Origin: a virus
DNA: 24,386 nucleotides
Virus record (IMG/VR): IMGVR_UViG_3300033273_000075
Span: 1 to 24,386 of that record
Strand: one strand, 5' to 3'
Of the stretch, positions 6,601 through 14,461 are shown one piece after another. Under the pieces are notes generated by a model, which did not search any database, had not been told where the DNA came from, and saw only the letters and a program-made list of their open reading frames with translations. How positions within the stretch are numbered: the first letter of the stretch is position 1; each line of letters starts with the position of its first letter. Both the position numbers and the translations under genes were made by a program.

Positions 6601-9491
6601 CTATACCGCCTGAATACTGTTATTTGACAATCGGCTGATGGGCTAGTGATGCCCGATAAGTTGCTGACATAAACATAAACGGTGCGCGAACCTGACGAAA
6701 CAGATTTTGAACCCGCCATTGAATGCAAACCAAGCAATCCCGATCCGGTATAATTGATGCCGGTCATTTCCGTGCCGTCAATGTATAGCTGAAATGTCGC
6801 AGTATCGCCCGAACCAGCCGTGCCAAACATTTCTATATTACCAAACGCCACAATATCACCGGCATAAGCCATGGTCACGCTTGTGCTGAATGTATATGGC
6901 CCATTCCCAGATTGTGTGGAAAAGTCGGTGAAATCGGTGATTGTAATGCTATCGCCGGCAACCTTTAGCGTATCAATAGCCGCATTCTGTATTTTGGCAT
7001 TTGTGATCAGTGCATTGTCAATCTGTGCCGCACTCGTAATGATGCCAGATGTGGCAAGCAATCCGCCCGTGATAGTGTTTGCCGCAATCTTGTTGCCTGT
7101 AATTGTTGACGCCGTAATTTTTGCTGCCGTAACTGCGTTTGCCGCCAGTTTAGGTGTAGAAATAGCACCATCCGCAATTTCAGTTGCCGTGATTTCACCG
7201 GCTCCAATAGTGGCATCAGCGGCCACCGTTTCCCACGCTGAACCTGTCCAATAATATAACTTATTGTCAGTGGTCAGAAACACCTGTTGATTGGTAAAGT
7301 CACCTAATGCCGGCAAAGATGAAACGGGTTCAATAATGTCTAATCCGCCATCAATGAATAATTGTCGCACCCCATTTTCAAAATCGTCATCATCCAAAAA
7401 CGTTGTGGTTGCCGAAACGCCAGTAGTGAACGCGGATGCATTGCCTGAATAATCGACTGATTTTAGGAAATAATACTTGGTTTCGTTTAGGCCAAGATTA
7501 GTGCGCGTGAATTGATCGCCGGCTGAAATGCCAACCTTGGTGGCACTAGCTGATGAATTAGTGGTGTTTTCGTATATCTCGACAAAGTTCAAATCGGCAT
7601 CGGTCGGATTAGTCCATTCAATCGTGATGTATTTGAACCCACCGGTTGCGCTGATGTTGGTTGGCAAGGCCGGTGCTGTCGTATCACCGCCACCTGTAAA
7701 GGTGGCTGTCACATATGGCCCACGCCGGCCCGTGTTGGTGACTGACCGCACCCTGATTGTGTATTCTATGCCGTCAATCAACGGGCTAAGTTCAATGCTT
7801 GTTTCCGACGTCGTGGTGGATGCATAGTTGCTGTCAGCGGTTGGTTTCCACTCCACATCATAATGACTGATGAATTTATTGGCCGGTGCGGTCCACGACA
7901 CAATCACACTGTTCACAAACGTGCCGTCGGACGTTGTACGGCCACCGCCAGACGTTGAAAGGCTTGCAATGGTTAGTGATGCCGTCGGATCAGTTAGGGT
8001 GCTGTCGTTGCCTGTTATATCGCTTTCTTCAGCGTTCCAATCAAACGCGGCTGATGATGTTTCACGCAAGGTTAAAGCAACGCGCAAATCTCCGGCATCC
8101 CCATCATTGCGGAATTTCCAGCCTACAACCTCAAATTCCTTTGCCGTCCATCCATAGCGGTCAATGGTCAGTGCAATAATATCACCGCATTCAACCTCAA
8201 ACGCTTCCAAGCCAAAATCAGCCGAAAACGTCATCTGTTCACGCGCACGGAATAGCGTCATTTTCGCCAAGCGTTGCGCCATGGCCGCTGATGTTGTCAG
8301 TGGCAACGCCAAATCAATCGCGCTTTCTACCCCATTATCATTGGTGATGAACGTAGATGAACGGATTTCTGGGTAATCGGCACGAATAAAACCTTGATCC
8401 GCATCATTAAATGTGCCGCGCACAATGTTAAAGTTGTCCCGCCGGCTATGCTTTGTGTCTAGGTTGATTGGCCCACGCAAGTCATCAAGAGTGAATGTTT
8501 TGACCGATGATGTATATTCGCCAACCTTTAGGTGCCATTCACCTTGACCCCAGAACAACGTGCCAGCGCACGCCGTCATCATGTCACCAAGTATGTCAGA
8601 CGGGCTTTGATCTAAGCTGATGACGCCATTGATTTCATAGCGGCTTTCTGTGCCGCTGCCGGCCAAGCTAACGCTCTCATCAGATGTGTTTGCCGCCGCT
8701 TGGAATGATGTGTCATTGGTATCACCTGAATTATCCAAGCCATAAGCCGACACAAGATAATCACGGATGCACAATGCCGCATTTGCCGAATAACTTGTTG
8801 TGGATGTGCGTGGATCATATACCTTTTTGCCCTGCACCTTGGCCGTAAATAGCGGAACACCTTCAGCAAATACATCCTGATCATATTCCATGCGCACATA
8901 AATATAGGCGATGCCCTCGCCTTTGAAATCGGATGTGACGGATGTTTCAATAACAAGATCGCCATCCGCCGTTTGGTTATCCGCGCCGGTATGCTTTTTG
9001 ATGCGGATTTTGGAATTGCTATCGCCGTCCTTCCACTTCGTATCAGTGACAAAACCGCTTGCATCTAGGGTCACGACTTCATCATTGATGTAAATGTCAC
9101 CAATGCTGTTGACCTCATGGCCAGCTAAAACAATCACTTGGTGCAAGTATTGGTTTGTATCACCGGTGCTTTCAATGAATGTGACCGTGCCACCCTTGCG
9201 GATTTCACCATACACGATCTGTTGTGCGGCTGTAGCTTCTCGTGCGTTGACCAGTAAACCCTGCGCACCCCCGCCACCAAACGACGGCTTTGGGGCCAAT
9301 GCACGCAACGCCCATGACGTCACGGCTGTTATGGCGATATAGCCGACGATATAAGTCGCAATCGCACTTGATGCCAAAGCTGTCGCGCCGATGCCTTTTA
9401 GGATAGCCGCACCAACGGCTGACGGCATACGGGGCGCACGATCCCAATCATTCCAATTTTGAATTGTATAATCGCCTAGCCTGTATTTCAT
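6597..9491 (-). CDS. J: Tail tip / host specificity protein, J-like, with two FN3 domains
   Basis: This 964-aa central tail-tip protein should contact the host and start DNA ejection. Residues 22-66 are two hydrophobic segments followed by RALAPKPSFGGGG, a feature of J-like/GTA gp15-like tail-tip proteins. Residues 75-480 form the J-type core (QQIVYGEIRKGG, PLFTAKVQGKKVYDPR, LIDRYGWT-like region near 443, FEVVGWKF). Two fibronectin type III domains follow at about 515-600 and 605-697 (SHYDVEWKP, YTIRVRSV, VEIYENTT). Residues 725-850 contain Ile/Ala-rich strand repeats (ATEIADGAISTPKLAANAVT) typical of trimeric fibre shafts, ending in a beta-rich tip. The start at 9491 overlaps the NlpC/P60-like gene by 4 nt. 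Confidence 0.88.
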   Translation of the reverse strand: MKYRLGDYTIQNWNDWDRAPRMPSAVGAAILKGIGATALASSAIATYIVGYIAITAVTSWALRALAPKPSFGGGGAQGLLVNAREATAAQQIVYGEIRKGGTVTFIESTGDTNQYLHQVIVLAGHEVNSIGDIYINDEVVTLDASGFVTDTKWKDGDSNSKIRIKKHTGADNQTADGDLVIETSVTSDFKGEGIAYIYVRMEYDQDVFAEGVPLFTAKVQGKKVYDPRTSTTSYSANAALCIRDYLVSAYGLDNSGDTNDTSFQAAANTSDESVSLAGSGTESRYEINGVISLDQSPSDILGDMMTACAGTLFWGQGEWHLKVGEYTSSVKTFTLDDLRGPINLDTKHSRRDNFNIVRGTFNDADQGFIRADYPEIRSSTFITNDNGVESAIDLALPLTTSAAMAQRLAKMTLFRAREQMTFSADFGLEAFEVECGDIIALTIDRYGWTAKEFEVVGWKFRNDGDAGDLRVALTLRETSSAAFDWNAEESDITGNDSTLTDPTASLTIASLSTSGGGRTTSDGTFVNSVIVSWTAPANKFISHYDVEWKPTADSNYASTTTSETSIELSPLIDGIEYTIRVRSVTNTGRRGPYVTATFTGGGDTTAPALPTNISATGGFKYITIEWTNPTDADLNFVEIYENTTNSSASATKVGISAGDQFTRTNLGLNETKYYFLKSVDYSGNASAFTTGVSATTTFLDDDDFENGVRQLFIDGGLDIIEPVSSLPALGDFTNQQVFLTTDNKLYYWTGSAWETVAADATIGAGEITATEIADGAISTPKLAANAVTAAKITASTITGNKIAANTITGGLLATSGIITSAAQIDNALITNAKIQNAAIDTLKVAGDSITITDFTDFSTQSGNGPYTFSTSVTMAYAGDIVAFGNIEMFGTAGSGDTATFQLYIDGTEMTGINYTGSGLLGLHSMAGSKSVSSGSRTVYVYVSNLSGITSPSADCQITVFRRYR

Positions 9492-9907
9492 GCCTTAACC
9501 CATGCATTCGTGATAAAGTCTATCTGTTGTGAAATTACACCTTTATCACCAAGAAAGATAGCCTTTGTGCCAATGGCAATGCCCAAGGCTTCGCCAATAA
9601 CCCATCGTCTAACCCGATCAGATGTGACCAACGCACCACGCGGTGGAATGTAATCAATGCGTGTCATCTTGCGGTCAATGGCTTCACACAACGTGTCAGC
9701 CTGAAACACCTTGCGTAATTCATTACGCTTCAAATACATGCCATCCTTGGTGTATTTGCCAACCCAATCATCTGCCCAACCTTCACCATACATGGCGTGA
9801 TAGGCATTATTGGTAAACATAAAACAATCATTTGTGTGCCACTGAAAAGGCACATTCCGCATCTTGCGGATATATTTGTTCAATGCGTCTAAATCAGGCT
9901 TCACCAT
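9488..9907 (-). CDS. NlpC/P60-like (DUF6950-type) tail-tip peptidase
   Basis: This 139-aa protein begins MVKPDLDALNKYIRKMRNVP. The motif FQWHTNDCFMFTNNA gives a putative nucleophile Cys28 preceding a helix, as in NlpC/P60 cysteine peptidases and the phage DUF6950 family. GEGWADDWVGKY follows and RGALVTSDRVRRWVIGEALG forms a later beta part. I chose the ATG at 9907 and not the longer frame back to 10012, because the extra 35 residues overlie the end of the hub gene and because the ATG overlaps that gene's TGA. In GTA-like tails this protein sits between the hub and J and is thought to locally open peptidoglycan. A clear catalytic His is not obvious, so activity is uncertain. Confidence 0.72.
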   Translation of the reverse strand: MVKPDLDALNKYIRKMRNVPFQWHTNDCFMFTNNAYHAMYGEGWADDWVGKYTKDGMYLKRNELRKVFQADTLCEAIDRKMTRIDYIPPRGALVTSDRVRRWVIGEALGIAIGTKAIFLGDKGVISQQIDFITNAWVKA

Positions 9908-10469
9908 TTTCAGTGGATCGCCCCCAAACAATCTGTTTATCTTGCAACTTTGTGACCCAATCAAAGAATGTGTCGCTGCCTGACAAACTTTTGGCCGTTC
10001 TAACGCCGGCATGGCTTTCCCGCGTATATCTGCGCACGTTTGGACGCTCCAAAACGATCAAGCGGCTTTCAACGGTTAGCTGAATTGTTGCCCCCTCTGC
10101 GCTGTCTTGGATGGTCATCTTGTCCATAAAGCCGCTGAACACTTCAACTGTGTTATTGCCGACGCCCCAATAAATCGTGACCAAACGACCCTGATATTCT
10201 TCAGTCAAAGCATATGTCACAATGGTGCCATCCAAGCCGTTCAATGTCAGCGTTGTGCCGCGTGCTGATAGGTCACTCGCTTCCTCTAGGCCGTCAATGG
10301 TCAGCAAATTGCCGCTGCCGGTGTAAGTGTTGCTGTTGATGGTTTTGTCACCGTAGCCCGTCCACAAGCGGATGTTGCTACTGTCAAAGGCCAGATCAAC
10401 GGCATAGAAAACATCAATTTCATCGCCATCAAGCGCGGTCAGTAATGCTGCCGGAACTGTTCTGCTCAT
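9894..10469 (-). CDS. Tail hub protein, DUF2163/GTA gp13-like
   Basis: This 191-aa protein begins with AALLTALDGDEIDVFYAVDL, which is characteristic of DUF2163-related baseplate hub proteins, followed by IRLWTGYGDKTINSNTYTGSG. The middle contains ARGTTLTLNGLDG and FSGFMDKMTIQDSAEGATI, with ESRLIVLERPNVRRYTRESH near the C-terminus (about 133-152). It lies between the Dit-like protein and the NlpC/P60-like protein, just as gp13 sits between gp12 and gp14 in the Rhodobacter-type GTA. It overlaps both neighbours by a few bases. It likely forms part of the tail-tip hub. Confidence 0.75.
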   Translation of the reverse strand: MSRTVPAALLTALDGDEIDVFYAVDLAFDSSNIRLWTGYGDKTINSNTYTGSGNLLTIDGLEEASDLSARGTTLTLNGLDGTIVTYALTEEYQGRLVTIYWGVGNNTVEVFSGFMDKMTIQDSAEGATIQLTVESRLIVLERPNVRRYTRESHAGVRTAKSLSGSDTFFDWVTKLQDKQIVWGRSTENGEA

Positions 10470-11077
10470 ATCGCTTCAAACGCTCCAAAGGTGATGCCGT
10501 ATATACTGGCCTCATTGACCGACCAGTTTTGTTCATTGCTTGCCAATCTGAACTTGCCTGTTGTGTTAACTATATTTACGCCGGCACTCGATTTGTCAGC
10601 GCGTAAAGCCGGCCAAATCTCAATATCCTGTGCCGCACCCGTGCCGGTCACATCTTCAAGCACCTTATGCAATGTCCTGTTAGCCGTCGTGCCAATCTGG
10701 ATATAATCACCGGCCAATAGCGTTTCACCTAATGTAATTGTGACTGAAATGGTTCTATCACCCGCGCTGCCGGTTGCTGAATTGACGTCTGTGTTGGTTG
10801 ATACGGTTCCCCGTGGTGCTGCCCCTGTTGGGTCGCCAAGATAAAACGTGCCACGCTGCCCACGCAAGCTGATCAGGAACGCAATCCATTGTTCTGCATC
10901 GGCACGCTTCATGGGGGGCAAAGTAATGTCAGCTTGCCACATTTCGCCGCTGTAAGCGTGCGCCTGACCCGCAAACGTAAAGGGTGATTGGCTGTATGCC
11001 ACCGCATTCACCGCACGCAATTCAATCTGCGCAATTCCAGTGTGTGACGGCAATGTTAAAGGGTAAGTAATAGCCAT
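10466..11077 (-). CDS. Distal tail (Dit-like) protein
   Basis: This 203-aa protein begins MAITYPLTLPSHTGIAQIEL and has QSPFTFAGQAHAYSGEMWQA and LPPMKRADAEQWIAFLISLRGQRGTFYLGDP, followed by a beta-rich half. The middle motif (SLRG..GTFYLGDP) is typical of tail proteins directly following the tape measure in marine and alphaproteobacterial siphoviruses. By position it corresponds to the distal tail adaptor (GTA gp12 equivalent) that joins the tube to the hub. Its ATG overlaps the tape measure stop by one base. The homology to true Dit proteins is inference from context. Confidence 0.68.
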   Translation of the reverse strand: MAITYPLTLPSHTGIAQIELRAVNAVAYSQSPFTFAGQAHAYSGEMWQADITLPPMKRADAEQWIAFLISLRGQRGTFYLGDPTGAAPRGTVSTNTDVNSATGSAGDRTISVTITLGETLLAGDYIQIGTTANRTLHKVLEDVTGTGAAQDIEIWPALRADKSSAGVNIVNTTGKFRLASNEQNWSVNEASIYGITFGAFEAI

Positions 11078-12537
11078 TATGCAAACGCCCTTCCATATGA
11101 ACCGCCACGCCGCTTGGCGTCTGCGACTGCCGCTTTCGCGCTTTCCGCAATCTGTGGCATCAGTGATTTAATTTCAGTGCGCACGGTTTGCTGCACGCCG
11201 GTTGATACGTTGATGGTTTGGTTGACCACTACCGCACCGCCGTTTGTCATTTTGTCGTTAGGCACGATAGAACCCGTGCGTGACGGCACAAACAATTCAG
11301 GCCCACGTTCACCCACAACATAAGGGTTTCCGCGCTGTACGGGGCCACCTATGGCTTTCATGGGTGTGCCGCCAAATGATGGGAATGCCGATGTGATCGC
11401 GTCTGTGATAAAGCCGGTCATTTGCTTAACGACAAACACGCGGTAAAGGTCCTTGATAATGTCAGCGGCCATTACCTTGAATGCATCTTTGGCCTTACGG
11501 GTTCCGTCAACCATAGACATGAACGCATCACCAAACTTGTCACCGATCATATCAGCAACGGTTTCAACCTTTGCGCCGGTTTCTTCAGTCTCTTTACGCA
11601 CTCGCTTGAAATATGAGAATATGTCAATTTTTTGTATATTAGCAAGTTCATCTTTCAAGTTGGTTATGCTTGTATATGGTGCGTCTAAATCGGAACGGAT
11701 CATTGCGATTGACGGGCCAATACCGATCATTTCGTGATTTATATCTTCTAAAGTGTCTTTTAGCTTATCAAAGCTACCTTCCCCAATGTCATCAGGGAAT
11801 TCGACGCCAAATTTTTTCAATTCATTACTTAGGGTAACGGTCGCTTCTCTAAATCGACCAACAATCCCAACAAGCATTTCAAAGAACTTTTTGCGAATGT
11901 TAAGGGTCATATATGTGAAATTTAATTCAAATATCTGTATCCGCTTAAACATTCTGTCAAACGCTTCACGCACTACAGCGGGGATGTTACTGACCACAAT
12001 GGCAAAGTAATTGATGCCAAACACCAAGCCATTGATTGCGGCCATCGCGCCACGCTTTAACAAATCAAAACCGCGCTTCACCAGATCAACTGCCGGCCTG
12101 ATGAAATCAATGAACGGCTGGAACGCAGTTTTCATATCCGCGCCAAACCGTTTGAAGTCAAATGATAGCTTAGTTGTCTTATCGCCCATCATTGCGATGG
12201 CACCGCCAACCGCGACCAGCGCACCAACGATCATTCCTTTAGGGCCAAAGACAGATGCAAGTTGTGGACCTTGCATGGTCATAATGCGCAACGCATCCGT
12301 TCCCATTGACGCCTGAACCGCAATATCTTGGAACTGCAAAGACGCCATGCCCAAGTTACGGGTCATGTTCTTATTGGCGCGACCCAAGTTTTGCATCCCA
12401 CGAACCTGTCGGTTCATGTTAGCCGTTGATTTCTGCATAGTCTTATCAAGTGAACCAAGCTGCGCCTGTACCTTTTTCATTTCAGGCACGGCATTGCCGA
12501 CGGCATTCATTTCAAACGTTAACTTTTCAACCGCCAT
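11077..12537 (-). CDS. H: Tail length tape measure protein, short
   Basis: This 486-aa protein should set tail length and pass into the cell envelope during ejection. The N-terminal 100 residues are a helical/coiled-coil region (MKKVQAQLGSLDKTMQKSTA). A hydrophobic segment sits at 101-117 (GMIVGALVAVGGAIAMM). Further helical and hydrophobic stretches cover 150-250. The C-terminus has GGPVQRGNPYVVGERGPELF followed by P..TGSIVPN, the very common closing motif of tape measures. At about 0.15 nm per residue it would specify a tail near 70 nm, short for a siphovirus (inference from a rule of thumb). The start ATG at 12537 overlaps the frameshift extension of the chaperone. The stretch at 11600-11960 looks more A/T-rich than the rest. 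Confidence 0.88.
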   Translation of the reverse strand: MAVEKLTFEMNAVGNAVPEMKKVQAQLGSLDKTMQKSTANMNRQVRGMQNLGRANKNMTRNLGMASLQFQDIAVQASMGTDALRIMTMQGPQLASVFGPKGMIVGALVAVGGAIAMMGDKTTKLSFDFKRFGADMKTAFQPFIDFIRPAVDLVKRGFDLLKRGAMAAINGLVFGINYFAIVVSNIPAVVREAFDRMFKRIQIFELNFTYMTLNIRKKFFEMLVGIVGRFREATVTLSNELKKFGVEFPDDIGEGSFDKLKDTLEDINHEMIGIGPSIAMIRSDLDAPYTSITNLKDELANIQKIDIFSYFKRVRKETEETGAKVETVADMIGDKFGDAFMSMVDGTRKAKDAFKVMAADIIKDLYRVFVVKQMTGFITDAITSAFPSFGGTPMKAIGGPVQRGNPYVVGERGPELFVPSRTGSIVPNDKMTNGGAVVVNQTINVSTGVQQTVRTEIKSLMPQIAESAKAAVADAKRRGGSYGRAFA

Positions 12538-13020
12538 CGTTCTTTTGCTCCGACTTGATCTTAAAGTATGCGACCCATTCGTTGTATTCTGAAAGGCTGA
12601 TTTGCTCTATTTCCTCAATGGTTTTGCCAAGCAATTCAGCCAATGCAATCAGATTAAATCTAAACGGGTCGCTCCTTAGTTTTTTTCGTGTTCCTCTATC
12701 GTCACACTTTCAAGAACCGCACCAAAAACCTTGGCAATCAAATTCAATGGTTCACCCAATAGGATTGATTTATCTTCAAGCGTGAAAGCCTTTTCACCGG
12801 CTTCATCTTCACACTTGCGGATGATCATATCAATCATGGCCGACATTGTTGGATTGTTAATAAAGTCTTTGTGCTTACGTTGTATCTGTTCCATGTCACG
12901 CGCAGAAACCGTAGTGAAATAAAGGCGAAGCGATTCATCCGCTTCACCCCATTCATCCACATCAACAAAAGAACGCTGTTCTTCAGCGCGTTTTGCCGCA
13001 ATGCGTTTGCCCAAACTCAT
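12527..13020 (-). CDS. Tail assembly chaperone, -1 frameshift product (GT-like, 164 aa)
   Basis: Reading the chaperone gene through the A AAA AAC site with a -1 shift adds 50 residues to the 114-aa protein. The first in-shift codon is CTA, the stop TGA is at 12527-12529. The added domain (LRSDPFRFNLIALAELLGKT, then IEEIEQISLSEYNEWVAYFK) has the LG...EIE.....E...W.AY layout of the second tail chaperone domain. It overlaps the first 11 bases of the tape measure gene. No independent start with a suitable ribosome site was found for this second frame. The lambda G/GT system and many siphoviruses use the same arrangement between tube and tape measure genes, where the long form recruits the tape measure and the short form the tube protein. 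Confidence 0.8.
12676..13020 (-). CDS. Tail assembly chaperone, short form (gpG-like, 114 aa)
   Basis: This 114-aa protein begins MSLGKRIAAKRAEEQRSFVD and is largely alpha-helical. It contains DESLRLYFTTVSARDMEQIQ and an MSAMIDMIIRKCEDEAGEKA helix, ending ESVTIEEHEKN. It lies between the tail tube gene and the tape measure gene, the invariant position of the siphovirus tail assembly chaperone. The last codons before TAA are GAA AAA AAC, which contain the slippery heptamer used to make the long form. It starts 1 nt after the tube gene stop. Confidence 0.8.
   Translation of the reverse strand: MSLGKRIAAKRAEEQRSFVDVDEWGEADESLRLYFTTVSARDMEQIQRKHKDFINNPTMSAMIDMIIRKCEDEAGEKAFTLEDKSILLGEPLNLIAKVFGAVLESVTIEEHEKN
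12680..12686 (-). other. Programmed -1 ribosomal frameshift site A AAA AAC
   Basis: The minus strand reads G followed by seven A and C at the end of the chaperone gene; in frame this is GAA AAA AAC TAA. The heptamer A AAA AAC is a canonical X XXY YYZ slippery site. A -1 shift opens exactly the reading frame that encodes the expected second chaperone domain. The zero-frame stop TAA follows immediately, and AAGGAG lies just downstream. Confidence 0.8.
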
Positions 13021-13021
13021 G

Positions 13022-13426
13022 TTACGCTACCGTGGTTTTTGTTAGTGCGCCGTCACCCTGCAAAGTCAATGACGCTTCAACCAAACCATCAAATGATGAA
13101 TTGATGGTGATGCCGGTAACAATGGCCGTGCCGCCATAGTAAGTGTCACCAGTTGTCGCACCCTCTGGGTAAAAGTTGATTGTAACCTCTGCGCCAATGG
13201 TCAATGCGCCTTGTCCACCTGTATCCGTTTCATCCCAGAACACATCAACGGACCCCGTGAATTGTGTTAGTGATGGCGAATAAGTGCGTGCGCTGTCGCC
13301 CATAGTTGTTGTTTCAAGTGTATCCGCTGTTTCTTCAATGCTGAAGGTGCGGATTTCTGCAATTACTGTGTCAGAACCAGCCGTGCCGACTTTTACGGTT
13401 CCTTCACTTCCTGTGTGTGTCGCCAT
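13022..13426 (-). CDS. V: Major tail tube protein
   Basis: This 134-aa protein polymerises into the tail tube. It begins MATHTGSEGTVKVGTAGSDT and contains IAEIRTFSIEETADTLETTTMGD, GSVDVFWDETDTGGQ and INFYPEGATTGD, with a final GITINSSFDGLVEASLTLQGDG. The EIR.FSIEE.ADT.E.T.MG and F.G..EA.LT.QG.G features are typical of the compact lambda V/TTP-like tube proteins of alphaproteobacterial siphophages. There is no additional Ig domain. It sits between the U-like tail terminator and the chaperone. Confidence 0.85.
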   Translation of the reverse strand: MATHTGSEGTVKVGTAGSDTVIAEIRTFSIEETADTLETTTMGDSARTYSPSLTQFTGSVDVFWDETDTGGQGALTIGAEVTINFYPEGATTGDTYYGGTAIVTGITINSSFDGLVEASLTLQGDGALTKTTVA

Positions 13427-13437
13427 TGTTGGAACTC

Positions 13438-13881
13438 CTACTTGGCTGTTTCTACGTCATTGATAGCTGTAACATATCTGATTGAATATGTCAGCTTGGC
13501 TATTCCAAGAATTTGGTCAGCTTCACCGTCAAATTGTATTTCAGTTGATGTTAAAACGCTGAACTTAGCAAGGCCATTCAATGTAAAATCACCGGCTAAG
13601 GCTTCCTCAACTTGGACCGCTATCGCATCCACATCATCATCAAACTTACTCGTTTCCCTAACATATATATCAATATCAAGGGTAAGTTCTCTGATCATGT
13701 CAGTAACGCCAGCATTCATGCGTTCACTAGCTTCAGAACCAGTGTAAACACTAATAGCCGGCAAATTCGTATCATTTAATGGGTGAACCCGTGTCGTATA
13801 TACACGACGTTTCACAAGCCCAACATCGGCTTTCAAGATGGTCGCCACACGATCCCTGATTTGCTTGCGGACATGCGCCAT
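13438..13881 (-). CDS. U: Tail terminator, minor tail protein U-like
   Basis: This 147-aa protein begins MAHVRKQIRDRVATILKADV. Its motifs are VHPLNDTNLPAISVYTGSEAS and RELTLDIDIYVRETSKFDDD, then a helix AIAVQVEEALAG, and FDGEADQILGIAKLTYSIRY near the end. This alternation (basic N-terminal helix, LPAI.VY, L.....Y........D..D....V) is the signature of the lambda U/tail terminator family, which caps the tube and joins it to the head. It lies between the head-tail joining gene and the tail tube gene, matching that role. Confidence 0.8.
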   Translation of the reverse strand: MAHVRKQIRDRVATILKADVGLVKRRVYTTRVHPLNDTNLPAISVYTGSEASERMNAGVTDMIRELTLDIDIYVRETSKFDDDVDAIAVQVEEALAGDFTLNGLAKFSVLTSTEIQFDGEADQILGIAKLTYSIRYVTAINDVETAK

Positions 13882-14196
13882 CTATTGTTTCTCCAAGTGA
13901 ATGACGGTCACACCAGTGCCATCATGCAACCATGCAACAACGCGATATTGAACGCTAGAAATGACAAGAAAATCATCTTCAGCAATATAAGGCACATCCG
14001 TTGTGCGGCATGTAAATCTTGGCTGTTCCTGATGCACCATGGCAATTCCGCCGGCATCCATTGGAACTGTTTCGTTATCAAATACACCCGTGATGGTGCT
14101 ATCGCCTAAACCTAGCTTGCGCCGATAAGTCACTGATGACGCAAATTCATCAACGCTTAACATCAAATCCAAGTCATCAGCGAAAGGGATAGCCAT
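13882..14196 (-). CDS. Head-tail joining protein (gpFII-like)
   Basis: This 104-aa protein begins MAIPFADDLDLMLSVDEFAS and contains VTYRRKLGLGDSTITGVFDNETVPMD, PRFTCRTTDVPYIAEDDFLV and VQYRVVAWLHDGTGVTVIHLEK. The short beta barrel pattern with a C-terminal V..W.HDG.G.T...L is typical of lambda FII/Phage_attach-type head-tail joining proteins. I used the ATG at 14196, since the three extra bases beyond it read TTG. The ATG shares one base with the upstream TGA (TGATG). It would dock the tail to the filled head. Confidence 0.75.
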   Translation of the reverse strand: MAIPFADDLDLMLSVDEFASSVTYRRKLGLGDSTITGVFDNETVPMDAGGIAMVHQEQPRFTCRTTDVPYIAEDDFLVISSVQYRVVAWLHDGTGVTVIHLEKQ

Positions 14197-14408
14197 CAAT
14201 CATCACTTTCCGGTGTTTCAAGCTGAATGTCGGTCTTTTCTAAACCAACACTGCGCGTTGTCTTTTTGGGTGCCGACTTTTTCACGGCTTCCGCATAGCC
14301 ACGATCAATCAGCTTTTCTGCAATACGATCATGGATGTCATATTCATTTCCAGCCTCTAGGCTTTGGCCTGTACCCGCTGAACATCTTTTGATTATCTTA
14401 ATTTTCAT
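14196..14408 (-). CDS. Small conserved phage head-region protein, 70 aa
   Basis: This 70-aa protein begins MKIKIIKRCSAGTGQSLEAG and has NEYDIHDRIAEKLIDRGYAE at 21-40, followed by a basic and then acidic tail (KKSAPKKTTRSVGLEKTD, ...TPESDD). The first 45 residues follow the common phage pattern KV.......G..L..G.......D..A..LI..G.A, a small SH3-like or Mu FluMu_N-like domain found after capsid genes. The disordered acidic tail recalls lambda FI, but the similarity is loose. It lies 53 nt after the capsid stop, downstream of the hairpin. Confidence 0.65.
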   Translation of the reverse strand: MKIKIIKRCSAGTGQSLEAGNEYDIHDRIAEKLIDRGYAEAVKKSAPKKTTRSVGLEKTDIQLETPESDD

Positions 14409-14429
14409 TTACCTAACCCCGATGGGAAA

Positions 14430-14451
14430 GATGGGGCATTTCTGCCCCACC
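14430..14451 (-). terminator. Hairpin after the capsid gene (9-bp stem, GAAA loop)
   Basis: On the minus strand GGTGGGGCA pairs with TGCCCCATC around a GAAA (GNRA) tetraloop, giving nine pairs with one G-U. It begins about ten bases after the capsid stop. It is followed by TCTTTCCC, not a clean U-run, so it may act as a partial terminator or as an mRNA-stabilising 3' end for the capsid message. The same arms (TGGGGCA/TGCCCCA) recur in the hairpin at 24256-24289. Confidence 0.6.
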
Positions 14452-14461
14452 GTTTGATTTA

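Noticed and set aside
8612-9064. 150-aa minus-strand frame inside the J gene
   Set aside because: It is an alternate frame of a clearly coding region, with basic, low-quality composition and no ribosome site.
9908-10012. 35-residue N-terminal extension of the NlpC/P60-like protein
   Set aside because: It overlies the end of the hub gene in another frame. The ATG at 9907 is coupled to the hub stop and starts a typical domain.
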